The translations under genes and the position numbers were made by a program. DNA of 64,000 nt from Cryptomeria japonica (Eukaryota; Streptophyta; Pinopsida; Cupressales; Cupressaceae), in contig NC_081415.1 of assembly GCF_030272615.1 (NCBI RefSeq), positions 509,983,373 to 510,047,372 on the forward strand, in the 5' to 3' direction. The notes beneath the pieces were generated by a model that made no database searches, was not told the DNA's origin, and saw only the letters and a list, made by a program, of their open reading frames with translations. Shown here piece after piece: positions 12,010 to 26,005 of the stretch. Position 1 is the first letter of the stretch, and each line of letters starts with the position of its first letter.

Positions 12010-12128
12010 TGAATTCAAACATTAACGGTGCTAAATGGGACTAGACGGAATGGATTTGTGAGAAGGTATGGGCCCACACCAGCCACCTAAGCAGTCAAAG
12101 CTTAGTGTGTGATGGTTAAGCCATCCCG
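12010..12128 (-). repeat. Right arm of the diverged inverted repeat
   Basis: Reverse-complement partner of 8063-8185. TAAGCAGTCAAAGCTTA at 12088-12104 is the counterpart of the W-box palindrome in the left arm, and ATGGGCCCACACC (12068-12080) matches GGTGTGGGCCCAT. No target-site duplication could be assigned. Confidence 0.5.
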
Positions 12129-12303
12129 TTTGGGTGTAATCCACGGAGGGAGAGTTGACATTTTGGTTAGAAGAAACCACTTAAAAAAACGGAATGCAAG
12201 ATTTATCTCTTGTTTGTAGAGAAGCTTGAGAAAATGCTTTCGAAAGTTGGGGTTTATTGACAAAGACGACACAACAACGTGTTGAATGGATTGTGGAACG
12301 CTA

Positions 12304-12796
12304 TAATTTATTAGATTCCACATTGATTTCGCACCCCCTGACCGGCCACGGTGACTTATTCTCCTGTTCCATTGTCAAACGAAAATAATTATGCCAAAGG
12401 GTTCCCTTATTTGAAAGGGATGAGCTGATTTTGGTCATCAACATCATACAATTTACGATATAATTTATTAGATTCCGCGTTGATTCTGCACCCCCTGACC
12501 GACCACGGTGACTTATTCTCCTATTCCGTTGTCAAACGAAAATAATTACGCCAAAGGGTTCCCTTATTTGAAAGGGATGAGTTGATTTTGGTCATCAACG
12601 GCGTACAATTTACGAGAGAAGATGCAAGATGATTGAAACACGAATGGTCGTTGGATTTACCGTAAAAGAAAATAATTACGCCAAAGGGGTTCCCTTATTT
12701 GAAAGGGTTGAGCTGACTTTGATCATCAACGGCGTACAATTTATGAGAGAAGATCAAAGACGATTGAAACACGAATGACCGTTAGATTTACCATAA
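12304..12796 (+). repeat. Tandem repeat, about 157-bp unit with a longer third copy
   Basis: Copy 1 starts at 12304 and copy 2 at 12461, both beginning TAATTTATTAGATTCC and containing CACCCCCTGACCG, GGTGACTTATTCTCC and GGTTCCCTTATTTGAAAGGG. A partial third copy starts at about 12667 with AAAATAATTACGCCAAAGG. Copies 2 and 3 share an extra tail (GAGAGAAGAT, GATTGAAACACGAATG, GATTTACC) that copy 1 lacks, so two different unit boundaries overlap. Non-coding. Confidence 0.8.
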
Positions 12797-14750
12797 AAAA
12801 GAAATTTCATTTTTTATCATTTCTATTTTCGTTTGCCCTTTCTGACGAAACCCTAGCAACCACCAAAAAAGAACAGAAATATTGTGCAACTGACAACCTG
12901 TCGTGTGATCCCATCCACCAATTGTTTTGGGAAATGCATCGTCTATGCTTTAAATAATATTATTAATATAAAAAATTGCATCCATAGAATTTATTAACAA
13001 TATATCTCTCACAACTACAGCGGATGTCTTTAATTTTTTATCAATCACCTTACACTTTATAAAGAAAACGTATTTAATACGGGTATGTGCAATTATATTT
13101 CGTGGATTTTTTCTCATGTATTTGTACAACACACTTTTCTATATATTTTGGAATTATTGTTTTAGTGTGAAGAGCAGAGGTGATAGATATTTTTTATTGG
13201 AAGAAAAGTATTTAATAATAAACAAGTATAGATAAGATTGATAGGGTGTATAGGTTTTAGATTATAATTAAAAATTTATGAAGGTTTTGAAGTAATAAAC
13301 ATTTTAACAATATGGGTAGAAAGACAAGAGTATAGAGAATTTATGAAGGTTTATTATTAAATATAAATTATAAAAAATTTAAAAATATATAATTTTGATA
13401 TTGTTCGTATCTAAAAATAAATTATATATATGATTAAGTATATTAATTTATTTTTTTATTTTTATTTTTTTTGTACATTTTCCAAGATTAGTCTAGTCAT
13501 CATACCATTTTGGTCTAGGCAGGGTGATCCCCCATCAATTTTTAAATTTATTAAAAAATATTAATAATTTATATTTTAAAATTCTTTTATAATATTACAA
13601 GATACTGTATATTTAGTGTTTGTAATTTATAAATTGTTATTTTTAATAGTAAAATAAATATGTTATTGTAAATTTAAAGATAATTTGTTTGTTGTATTAT
13701 TTTTTTGGTTTCAAATTTTATTAAGCAAATAATATGATTAAATTTTTAATATTATAAATTAGTGTCTAAATTCTAAGAGGTTTCCTTCTACATTGTAGTT
13801 TTTAGAACAGTTTTTAAAATATACAAAAGAAATAGAAAAAAAAATGTCATTTTGTTGTAGGTAATTTCATTAGTATTTACTAAATTTACTTTCAATATTA
13901 TATTATATAATCGTATAATTATATTTATATTTAATATATGATATATTAATATATTTATTATTATTTATTTATATATCTATTTTATGGATAATTTACGTTT
14001 CAATTATATTTCATGTGTGAAGGTGGGATACATGCAAAAAATCACAAGGCAAAATACTTTTCATATGGTTATTAATGTAAGTCCTTGGTGATCAATGTTG
14101 TTGACATTAATTGATGCTCTTTAAGCTGACTGATCTTCTGATTTATGGATTGTTAAGGCCCATGCCATTTTAACAAGAACCTAGCATGATCCATTATGAC
14201 TTATTGGGATGATTTAACTTGGAGAGTTTAATCAAATGACTTTCCTTGAAACATGCATAAATTTTATACATTTTGTGAGATGTTTACGAACTAGATGGAC
14301 ATTCTTAAACTACAAGGTTACTTAATCTATGGAGTTTTGTTGAGAAATAATGATTCATAAGGTGTGAAGCTATAAATCTATTTCCCATATCTGGTTAAAG
14401 ATATTTTGATTTTGCAAATGCACCACACTATCTCTCAAACTACTAGAAACATGAGATGTCCCACACAACATTCCACCATTGTCAATCCTATATTCTATAT
14501 CCCATAATCATAAGAAAATCATGCATCTAATTTACTCATCAATGTCTACTCCCTTTTCTTATTAATTGGATGTATTTCATCTTATAGGAAAAATATGTTA
14601 GTATTATATGTAATGGGTAGATCTAAGAGACCTTAAAGGTGAATTGTTGAGTCCTTAAGCAAATGATGTACTAGGTTGGTGGACGCTTCCCGTGGAGACA
14701 TGCCATATTTTGATTATTGACCAAAAAGACAATAAAATATCAATTTCTCT
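12797..14750. other. AT-rich intergenic DNA, no gene recognised
   Basis: Nearly 2 kb, strongly AT-rich, especially 13360-13990. Only very short ORFs occur and none has a recognisable motif. Confidence 0.5.
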
Positions 14751-14754
14751 ATTG

Positions 14755-16560
<1,806 letters not shown>

Positions 16561-16619
16561 CTTTATAATGTAAACATAACTTGAGCATATTGATAATGGG
16601 CTCTTATTATTGACCTCCC

Positions 16620-16664
16620 ATATCTTTTCGGCGTAACCATTGCAGACCAAGGTGCAATTGCTAG
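16620..16664 (+). mobile_element. Second Helitron 3' terminus with perfect hairpin
   Basis: The sequence TTTTCGGCGTAACC is followed by ATTGCA, the loop GACCAAGG and TGCAAT, then TG and CTAG (16661-16664) and T. The 6-bp stem with 8-base loop just before CTAG^T is a classical Helitron 3' end. The block matches the end of the autonomous copy at 6629-6672, so both belong to one family. The 5' limit of this element is unknown; no Rep or helicase remains are seen upstream, so it is probably a non-autonomous copy or a decayed fragment. Confidence 0.7.
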
Positions 16665-17120
16665 TATATTTGTAGTGAAATTATTGTGAAGTCGGTCGAA
16701 TCTGGCTATAGGTTCCAAGCTAATGTTTGAGTCTATTAAGGTGTGTCTAGAGATGCAATCTTTATTCTTTTGCACTCTCCTTAGAACAAATGGTTCATTG
16801 AAACCTACAAAACATAAGTGTGTAATAGTAATATCTATCACATGATCAAAATAAGCATAATTACAATTAGTTTTATGTATTTAAAGAATTAAGAAGAGAG
16901 GAGATGGAATATAAAATTTTGTGTGTTTAGAAAATGGCATGTCATATATTTTTGTAAGATGTAGTTATATTTCTATATAATCATATAATTTTATATTAAT
17001 ATGGTGATGCATCTTTTTCTAGTATTATATTCTATTTAAACTTTCAAATATGAAAAACATTAGTAATAATATATGCTTTTCCAATTAGATGCAAGGAATT
17101 GAAGGAGAGGTGAAAAATAT

Positions 17121-17484
17121 AACATTAAGAAAATTAAAAATATACATGAACAAGTTTCCCTCCTCTTCCCAACAAACTAATGTTGTTGTTAGTTCCTCTA
17201 TCCTGACTAGGGAGGTGTCATTCGAAAATCATGTAGAGTTCTTACAGAAAGAATGACGAGCCATTAGGGGCCTAAATTCCTTGAACAATAGTTAACTACT
17301 AGTTGGTTGTTTGTTGTTTTTTTATTTTCATTTTTTGGTTTTGTTTATAAGGTTTCCTAACTTTTAGTTTTTTCACTTAATCTCACGTCTTTTAAGATTC
17401 GTCTGTTTTGCCTTCATGGCTGACACATAATGGGTCTAAGAACTTCTCATGCTTATCTAATCAAAAAAATTAGAAAAACATTAA
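17121..17484 (+). mobile_element. Short 5'-truncated retroposon (LINE-like 3' end)
   Basis: The 8-mer AACATTAA occurs at 17121-17128 and 17477-17484, possible target-site copies around a 348-bp insert. The insert opens with a short frame ending near 17250-17290 (ILTREVSFENHVEFLQKE, a stop, then RAIRGLNSLNNS), followed by a T-rich 3' region and a tail TAATCAAAA. The tail, the size and the AACATTA target resemble the better-supported insert at 19664-19990. The duplication is short and AT-rich, so chance is possible. Confidence 0.45.
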
Positions 17485-19019
17485 TATAACCATTATGGAT
17501 AATAGCCACAAAACACTTGCAAATAGTGAATAATTAATAATAGTAATTTAAGTATATAAAATCCAAGGATGATAAGATGCCCTCAATATTGTTTGTAATA
17601 ATAAGAGAACTAGCATATCTTGTAATGAATCATGTAAGAATGGAATAATATATTGTATGTGGCATAGACATGTAAGGATAATTATAAGCCCATTTTATTA
17701 CCATTAAATAATATGGAGTATCATTGAGTCACTAAGAATAAAACATAGCACAATGAAAAAAAAATTAAATGGTAGAAAAGGAGTCTCAATACTTCAAAAA
17801 TCCTCTCTACTAAAACTAAGGTAAATTTGTAACTAATGAATGCCACGCCATGCATAGATAATCATCATTTGGAATAATAACGAGTCTATGAATCCTTACA
17901 ATCGTCAACAGTAATAGCTAAAGAATACATGTAATAGTAGTCAATTTAATATCAACATGTGACATGTGAAGATGTGTTAATCCATCGTGGATATAAATTT
18001 CATTACAATACATTGGTTAGTTATTTTAATGAATTAACAACTAAATATCTCAAAAGTATGATCATATGTCGCACGCTAGAGCGAAAAAATATCTTGTAAT
18101 GACTAGGTATATCAATCAATATGGTACATCCAATAATAGAACATAATGAGGTTCTAGACGTAGAAAGCCAATTCTTGACCTAATTTTTTGATTTATAATC
18201 TCAAAATAGCATGTTCCACTTTCTCGCTTAAGTAGGACATTGAAATGAATATTTTTAATCCAATTTCTACTTTTTGTCACTTATAGAAAGTAAACCATTA
18301 AAAATTGTAAATGATTTGAATAATGGTTTTTGATATTTTGTGTAGATTCTAAATATACCTTCTAAAAATATTTTAGAGACAACTTGTTCCTCTTTTAAAA
18401 ATGTGTTAATGAATATTTTTAATAGTTTATATTTTTTTTAATGAGTGACAAATTTATTCTATAACACATAATTTTTATGAGAAATAAAATAAATTTGAAG
18501 TTTCTTAGCTATCACAAGTCTTAAGGTCTAGGGTTACTAGAATACTTGACTTCCACTTTTAGCTCTAGACTTCAGTGGTAGGTTCCTCTCTATATCTCAT
18601 TTCTATATTTGTACCTCTAAGTTGACTTTTAATTCTATTTCAATTTGTTTATGTTAAATATTATAAACTTTGCATCATTTAAACTAGTTCTTGCATCTAC
18701 ACATCAAATTATATCAAACAAAAAAAGATAAAATAATCATACACAACATCCAACTCTCCTTTAGGATAGAATTTGGATCTTTTTGGCTATCCATCTAATG
18801 AAAATAATATTGATTAGGGATCTTAGTTTATGTCTCTATTTTAGGATACCATTTCCCATCATTTTAAAAATATTTCGGCATCTTAAGTTGGGGCCACATG
18901 AGGCCTCCTTCTTTCTTATTGTGTTCATTGATGTACCCCCTGAGTGATGGTGTTGTGTTGCATAACACCCCCAAAGGTGTGGTTATCAATCTATCTCTAA
19001 CAACTTTTGTGGTATGTAA
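17485..19019. other. AT-rich intergenic DNA, no gene recognised
   Basis: About 1.5 kb with stops throughout all frames. No domain, RNA gene or clear repeat structure was found. Confidence 0.5.
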
Positions 19020-19575
19020 CCTTTGTTTTGTTGATCTAGTATATCTAGTGGCATACTAGTTTGATCCCTTGAAGAATTGGTGGTCTATGCATCACCTAGG
19101 ATAACACAAATTTTTGTCCAATGACACCTACATGACTCATCTCGATCATCTACCATAACATAACTTACAAGCTTGATCCATTATCAAACATGTTTACACT
19201 CCCTAACTAATTGGTCAACTATTATAGTGAGGCTTACTACTTTGATCATTATTGTTGTTTATGCACCCTAAAGCATTGGTCATCTGCCATAATACAACTT
19301 TTTGATATGACCATTATTATCATTTGCACTCCCTGAGGTGTTGGTTTCCTAGTCTAGCAAGGTTTTTTAGTGTTATCATTTATTGCAATACTTAGATAAC
19401 ATAAGTTGTCTAGTAGAATTTGTGCCTTACATAGATCATCCAACATAACACAATTTATTGGCCAGAAGAATTCATTCCATTAACATGAATCACCCAACAT
19501 AACTTAATTTGTTGGCTAGTAGAATCCATGCTTTTTCTATGGACCCCTAACATATCATAAATTTATAGTTGTTAT
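19020..19575 (+). repeat. Degenerate minisatellite, unit about 57-68 bp
   Basis: Loosely repeated units are visible. The 3' part shows three recognisable copies: TGTCTAGTAGAATTTGTGCC, then TTGGCCAGAAGAATTC, then TTGGCTAGTAGAATCCATGC, each followed by ATCATCCAACATAAC-like, ATCACCCAACATAAC-like and ACCCCTAACATATC-like sequence. The 5' part has units with GATCATTATT, a CACCCT or CACTCCCT block and TTGGTCA. Non-coding. Confidence 0.6.
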
Positions 19576-19651
19576 ACCATATACTTTTATCTCATCACAA
19601 ATTGGTGTCTACTCTTGTCTCTTTCTACAATCCTTCTTTCACTTTTGAATT

Positions 19652-20002
19652 AACATTATGAGACCAACACTCGGAAATGGGTTGGTATCAAGGAAAAAGA
19701 GTTGGATGATATGAAAAACTCTACGGTCAATATGACGCAGATGGTGGTTCATGCGGAAGAACTCATAAGAAACATCTAGTTGTCCTTGTCCTTGTGTTGT
19801 CTCGGTGTTGTCTTTTTAGGTTGTCTAGTGTTGTTCTCTTTGTCTTGTGATCCCTTTTTGTTTTAACTAGGATTTATTCTTTGTATGGGTGTCCAAGCAC
19901 TGTTATTTCTTGCCTCTTTAATGCTTTATCTTTCTCCTGCTATGTAACAAGGTTTCGGGTTCCTTTCAAAAACTTGTTTTAATTAATCAAAACATTATGA
20001 GA
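19652..20002 (+). mobile_element. Retroposon insert flanked by 12-bp target duplications
   Basis: The 12-mer AACATTATGAGA is present at 19652-19663 and again at 19991-20002. Between them lie 327 bases with a short open segment (ELDDMKNSTVNMTQMVVHAE, stop near 19779), a T-rich 3' region, GTTTCGGGTTCCTTTC and the tail TTAATTAATCAAAA. A long target duplication plus an A-rich tail is the signature of target-primed reverse transcription, so this is a 5'-truncated LINE end or a SINE-like copy. Confidence 0.7.
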
Positions 20003-21609
20003 ATAATATTAGTGGTTGAGACAACCTTGTTGTCAATGTCTCTCCAACTAGTTGACTTGGAGCCTTTATTTTTTGTACTAATCCCCCTTTGTGTCCATTA
20101 TCTACTTTTTTTGCATTTAATTTTATTTATTTTGGCTTTTGTTTTGCTTTTTTTTTTTGTGTATCTTATTTTTGGATGTTCTTGTGTGAGTTAATAAGAT
20201 CCTAAGCTTGGGGTATGGCTTCTCTTGACTCAATGACATCATATCCATTGTATGCCTTGCTTTTAGCTCTCTTCTCTAATTTACAATTAGTATGAGTGTA
20301 AGTTCATACACGCGCTAAAGTCACAACTAAAATACAATATAGTAAATAATATCTCTTTACAATTGCACAAACTATTTGAGCTCCTACTTAAGTGTGGTTT
20401 CTCTTATACCATTTTAAGCGCATTTTGGCTCTATCGTACTATATAATTTAATTATCAAACTTGCAGCTTAATTATCATCATGTACTAATTTTGAGACTAT
20501 GCCATAAGTTTTTGCATCTTGATACTCCACCACCTCTTTTACTAGTCCTATTTTTAGTGGACTAGAGCATATGGGCCCTATACCCTATTCCCTATTAATG
20601 GAACCAAATTTAAATGTTTGTGAGTGTTGGCCACTATCATTCATGATCTAGTATTGATCTTTTCATTTGATCATTGGTTGTTGGCCTACATTTTAGAAAT
20701 ACCTTGTGAACCCTATATAAGGAAATATTTTATTCTTCATAAGTCCTAATGGTATTTTATGAGCATTCAAATTATTGTGAAATCATTATAGATCTAAGTA
20801 TTCAACATATTGAGTAGCATGGTACAACACTCTACATTCAAGTATGATTTCATGTTGATTATGTTTAATTATCATGTTATTGCATTATCACTTGAAGGAC
20901 TTGTCTAAAAAGAATTATATCACCATGATTTCCATAATTAAGGTAATACTTTTCAACTCAACATTTCCATTATCAAACTAGCCTCTATCCTATTGAGGGT
21001 AGGTTCTCTTTTTCATCAATCAAAGCTATTGTGGGCATTAGAACAACAACATAGGATTTGATTGTCCCTATAAATAACAACCATTATTCCAACAATAGAG
21101 GAGGTTGTAAGAGAGAAAACAAGATACTGAAAGATGATTCTAGATATCAAATAGGCAAAAACACCTAGACTAGGGAACCTCCAATTGGGTCTAAACATTT
21201 TTGGATGGTTTTTTGGCAAACAAGACTACAAGACCTCATAGCTACCCCAAGACTAGGGAAACCTCCATCTATGCTTGGCACATTCAACTCTAGATTGTAA
21301 CTATATGTTCCTCTCAATATCTTATTTATAGACCTGAGCTACTATGTTGGTTTTCTATTTTGTATTTCACTATTATTGTTGAAAGTCATCAATTTTCTAT
21401 CACGTAACCTATTTCATTTACACACACTTCACAATCTTAAATTCATTACAATAATGGAAAAAATACAAGTGTTCATATCTCCTATCAGGATTTTAGCTAA
21501 ATATATTCATGTTCAAAGGATATGCAATGAATATTTCATACCTTAGTTTACATTCCTATGCCAGGATCTCATTTCTCCACATATTAATTTATTAATTTGA
21601 GTATATATT
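20003..21609. other. AT-rich intergenic DNA, no gene recognised
   Basis: About 1.6 kb left of the large gypsy element. Only short ORFs without recognisable motifs. Confidence 0.5.
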
Positions 21610-23330
21610 TGTTACCGCATCATTTTTCCTTCGTAATGGCGATAAATTCCTCTCGGAGTCCTACTCTTTCTTATAATACCTCGGTTCAAGCCCTTAGTCT
21701 ATTTGTAAATCGTCTTTCAATCAAAAATGTCAAGTTTTAATAATAGGTTGAACTCTGTGAACACTTTGAACCATCTTGAATCGAGTTCAATAGGTTCATT
21801 TAGGTTCCACGGGTTCCTAGGTGTTCAAGGGATTTTTCATACTAACATTTTCTCTAAGTGTTTTGCAGCGGCTCTCAAGGATTTTTGTTCAGTGATGTTT
21901 TATGTCATCTTTCTCCTGGAGTTGAACTCATTGAACCAAGTTCAAAAGGTTCAAATGTGTTCAACATGTTCAACATAGCACAAATGATCAGCATCTTGGC
22001 ATAATTAATATTCTTAGCAAAGATTTTCCCTGAGCGCGACGTACACCTTGAACTACTTGAACTCCAATTAAGTCTATTCAAGATGTTCCTATGTGTTCGA
22101 AGTTGGTGGGTCCCGCGGGTTAAATGATTTGATGGTGCATTGATTGCCAAATATGAAGAAGGTGAACCATATCTTAAGTGACATCAATCCTTGGCTTTTC
22201 GAAGTAAGTAATCATTTCGGGAACTGGTGGTTACTTCAAAAACGTCGCCATGCATTTAATGCATGCCTGCGATGTCCAATCCACAAATTTAACACACTCA
22301 ACTGACAATTGGAGTTATTGCACTTAATAGTTCCATATCATTGCCCTCACTATAAGGTATGAAGGATTAATTCTCTAAAATTTTGTTCCTTGCTGCTGCG
22401 ATGTTATTTTCCTTGGATAGAAGTATTAATCGTCGGTAGTCGTCTGGTTGCTCAATTGTGAAGGTGAGTTCCTTTCTTGTTCTCTCCAATAATTTTTGCT
22501 TGTATTTCTTCTCTCATAGTAGGGTTGCTACAACAAAATAAGGCTTATCACTTTGAATTATGAAGTCCACACTGCATTTGTTCAGGAATGTTTTTAGCCT
22601 TGCATGTACATAGCCCATAGTTAGCGATACCGACCTTAAAGGGGAAAATCTTGAAGTTTTAAAAGAAAGGGTATTCAAGGGGATTGATGGTTCTTTTGGT
22701 GTGGATATTTTGAGTAGCGGTCTCATAGAGGCAACATCTTTTCCCCCTGTTATCCCATCCCCAGAATTGGTTAGGGACTGTATCGCTAAGTATGATCCAG
22801 TCTCTGGGACCATTAGAAAAGACGATGGTGAAACCCTTCTTGTTGTAAACCGTGAAATAATTTCCTATGTCTTCAAGATAGCTGATTACCAGTTCTCCAA
22901 TTTTTCCCCTACTCAGTCAATCACCGAGTTCAACGCGGACAGGACCGGACACCGAAATAATGTAGCAAAATACTGGTTGAAGGTTCCTCAAAGGGGTGGT
23001 TCAAGGTTGCCCAAGAATCCCAATAAGAATCACATGCTGCCTCACATTCACGATGTCATGCTTTTGTCGCACCGAGTCAGAGGCTCTGCAGAAGCCTAAA
23101 GTTTTGACGACTGGATTTATTGCTATGTGCAGCTAGTGCTAGAGGGGAAGCAATACCTTGATTGGGTAGAACTGATTGTCGATTCAATGAGGGAGAAACT
23201 GAGTATGGCTAAACAATTTAAGCAGAATTTCTTCATGTCTTCATATCTTGTATACTGTTTGGCGTGTGTTAAGGATTTAGTTGGAATACCATGACAGCTC
23301 ACTAAGGAAGATGTTCATGTGTATGATTTC
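21610..23330 (+). repeat. 5' LTR of the outer gypsy element, left portion
   Basis: Matches 43680-45413 nearly base for base. It contains the GTTCA-rich block (about 21750-22110), a TATA-like TATAAGG at 22351 and the start of the LTR reading frame at 22560. It is cut at 23330 by the inner element. The right LTR has a short extra stretch near 43722-43737 that this copy lacks. Confidence 0.93.
22560..23330 (+). pseudogene. LTR-encoded unknown protein, copy 1, N-terminal part
   Basis: This frame starts MKSTLHLF 209 bases downstream of a TATA-like box, exactly as in copy 2. A TAG falls at about codon 18. After that it stays open to about 23099 (RVFKGIDGSFGVDILSSG, then RKDDGETLLVVNREIISYVF and HMLPHIHDVMLLSHRVRG) and continues with a few stops to the insertion of the inner element. 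I do not recognise the family. The short hydrophobic and acidic blocks look like plant transposon-associated proteins of unknown function rather than gag, RT or env. The continuation lies at 34409-36737. Confidence 0.7.
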
Positions 23331-24811
23331 TGTATGCAGGAAAAGTGGGTCAATAAAACTTAATATGTGAAAATATGACTAAATGACTTGTCCACATACA
23401 CACACAGGACTTCTTGATGCAAGCTATGGAGTAACGTAGTGTTACTCAGCTTCCCAAGGAGGGTCCCATGGTTCTCTATCTCACAATGTCCCTCAAACCA
23501 ATGTTTTGCTCTCATATCACTGAGCAAAATGGTTTAGGGATGGCAAATGCAAGAACGAGGGATGCTTTGATAGTTTTTAATATGAAAGGTATGCTAAGCT
23601 ATGCCTGATCTTAGAAATGCAATAAACTAGATGATAAGATGACAAGATTAGTATGAATAATATCCTAGCATACTATATTTAGTCTATGATCGAGCTAAAA
23701 TGATAAAGAAAGTACTCTAAACATGCATATTTAGTCTATTTCCTAATTTAAAGAGAGGCTAAATGATGAGCATATATGAAATGAAAGCTTGAAAGAATTT
23801 GAGCATAAGTGTGATGCTTCAAATTTTTGAAAGATGATTGTTCAGAATGGAGGAATGAGAGCTCTATTTATAGCACAAACAGGGCAATGGATGGTCAGGA
23901 TTGAAAGGTTTAATCAAGGGCCAAGTTTGAAAGTTGGGGATCCATGTGCACAATTTGCACCAATGACATGGTGACAAATGTCAACATAAGATTGGGTTGA
24001 AAGAAGGGGTTGGAGGTATTGAATGCCTGAGAAGACCTCATAGTTATCTAGAGGCTAAGGGTCAAGTCTAAGTTAGGATTACCCACTGGATTAGGAGTTA
24101 ATCCAAGGATAAACCTTTGTGCAAATGATTAAGAGATAATCATGGTCAAAGCATTAAAGGCCTGATGAGACCTTTGGGTTGGGTAGAGGTTGAGTCAAAA
24201 CAAATGTTTTAACCATGTGGGAGGGTTTGAGTTAACCATTAATGGTTATTGGAGACTTTGGGGATTAAGTGGTTGAAGGTTGGAAGCCTTCAATGGTTTT
24301 CAAAGACTTTGAGGATTTAGTGGTTAAGGTTGAAAACCTTTAATGGTTATCAAAGACTTTGAGGTTTTGAGAAGTGACTTCCCTTTTTCTTAGGGATGTG
24401 ACAAAGTTTAGAGGAGGGGTTAGGCTAATTAGAAGCGATTAGAAGATTCTAGAAGGGATTAGGAAGGGGTTTGGGATTTTGCAAGTGGATGGGGGGATAA
24501 TAGGATTTAAATTGAATTAAATGATTTTATTCAATTTGATTGCAATTTGGAGAAATTAAATAAATTAGATTTATTCAATTTAGGATAACTATTTAATTAA
24601 ATTTGAATTTAATTAAAAGTGGATAGGAGGATTTATTTGAATAAAATGATTTATTCATTAAATGGATATAGTGAAATTTATTTAAATAAATTGAGTAATT
24701 TACTTAATAAAATAGAAGAATGTGGATAATTTAATTAAATTGGATTTAATTAAATAGAGAAATGAACATAAAATATTCATTTAGGAATATGGTCATTTTT
24801 ATACGTCTACA
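23331..24811 (-). repeat. 3' LTR of the inner element
   Basis: On the minus strand it begins TGTAGACGTATAAAAATG and ends TGCATACA, so it has TG...CA ends. It pairs with 32923-34403. Most differences are single bases. CTATTTATAG near 23870 could act as a TATA-like site on either strand. Confidence 0.93.
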
Positions 24812-24825
24812 TTTTGCCCCTCTTT
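24812..24825 (-). other. Polypurine tract of the inner element
   Basis: On the minus strand AAAGAGGGGCAAAA directly precedes the TG of the 3' LTR, the normal place for plus-strand priming in reverse transcription. Confidence 0.8.
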
Positions 24826-25796
24826 GAAGTGACGTGTGTGCACATGTTATTTCAAAGAAAATGATGTGTTTTTGTGATTTTATGATCAAATGTAATTTTT
24901 GTTGTGTCCCTCTTATGATTTGTAAGTTGTGCCCCAGATTTGATTTGATGTGTGATACCAGATTTGATTTGATGTGTGATGCCCCAGATTCAATATTTTG
25001 ATGGTGATGCCCCAGATTTGATTTGATGTGTGATGCCCCAGATTCGATATTTGTGTCGTGCTGTCATGATTTTATATAGTTGTCCAATATGAGTGTCGGT
25101 ATAACTTGTTTTGATGTGAGATATTTCAAGTTATGTAGATATCAATGTGTTGTTCTGATCAAAATATGATTTATTTGTGTGTTCTATTTCAAGTTCGATG
25201 TGGGAAGCCTGATGTGTATTACAAGCCGATATAGGTTGGAAACTTGAGTTGTGTTACAAGCTGATATGGGTGGGAAACTTGAGTTGTTTTACAAGTTTAT
25301 GTGATTTTGGTACTTGAGTTGTTTTACAAGTTTTGATATGGTTTTTGAGAACTTGAGTTGTATTACAAGTTGATATGAAATGATAGGTTTTTGAACTTGA
25401 TGTAGATGAGCAAATTTGTTTCATGTTGTTGATGTAAGTTTGATTTTGATATCTTTGTTTTGATGTGGAAACTAATAAATTGGATTTGTTTTGAGATTTG
25501 ATATGATAATGCCCCCTTGGGAGATCGTTCGTGCACACAAAGCATGAATGATCTCTCGAAAGAAGAAGAATGTTGTTTGAAAGATGGAAGAGTAGATAGT
25601 GATGGCATGCATGGGTTTGATAAGATTGATTAGATTGATTGGAATGAGAGCAAGTCTTGTTTCAGGTATGACACCTCCTGTATAAGACATGGATGATCGA
25701 GCGTCTGGTTTCAAGAATGATACCACCTGTATAAGATATGGATGATCAAGCATCTAGTTTCAAGAAGGATACCACATGTATAAGAAATGATAGAAG

Positions 25797-26005
25797 ATAG
25801 TTTGGAAGAATGATGAAGATAGTTTAGAAGAATGATAGAAGATAGTTTGGAAGAATGATGAAGATAGTTTAGAAGAATGATGAAGATAGTTTGGAAGAAT
25901 GAGAGAAGATAGTTTGGAAGAATGATGAAGATAGTTTAGAAAAATGATAGAAGATAGTTTAGAAGAATGATGGAAGATAGTTTGGAAGAATGATAGAAGA
26001 TATGA
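25797..26005 (+). repeat. 22/23-bp purine-rich tandem array, about nine units
   Basis: Units of the form ATAGTTTGGAAGAATGATGA alternate with ATAGTTTAGAAGAATGATAG at 22-23-bp spacing. The alternation suggests an earlier dimer expansion. Read on the minus strand it encodes only short Ser/His/Leu repeats. Confidence 0.8.

Noticed and set aside
12600-12616. GGCGTAC match to the Helitron terminal block
   Set aside because: Only the short GGCGTA string is shared; it is part of the tandem repeat and is not followed by a hairpin and CTAG.
13360-13990. AT-rich block as organellar DNA or matrix attachment region
   Set aside because: Composition alone; no organellar gene fragment or specific motif supports it.
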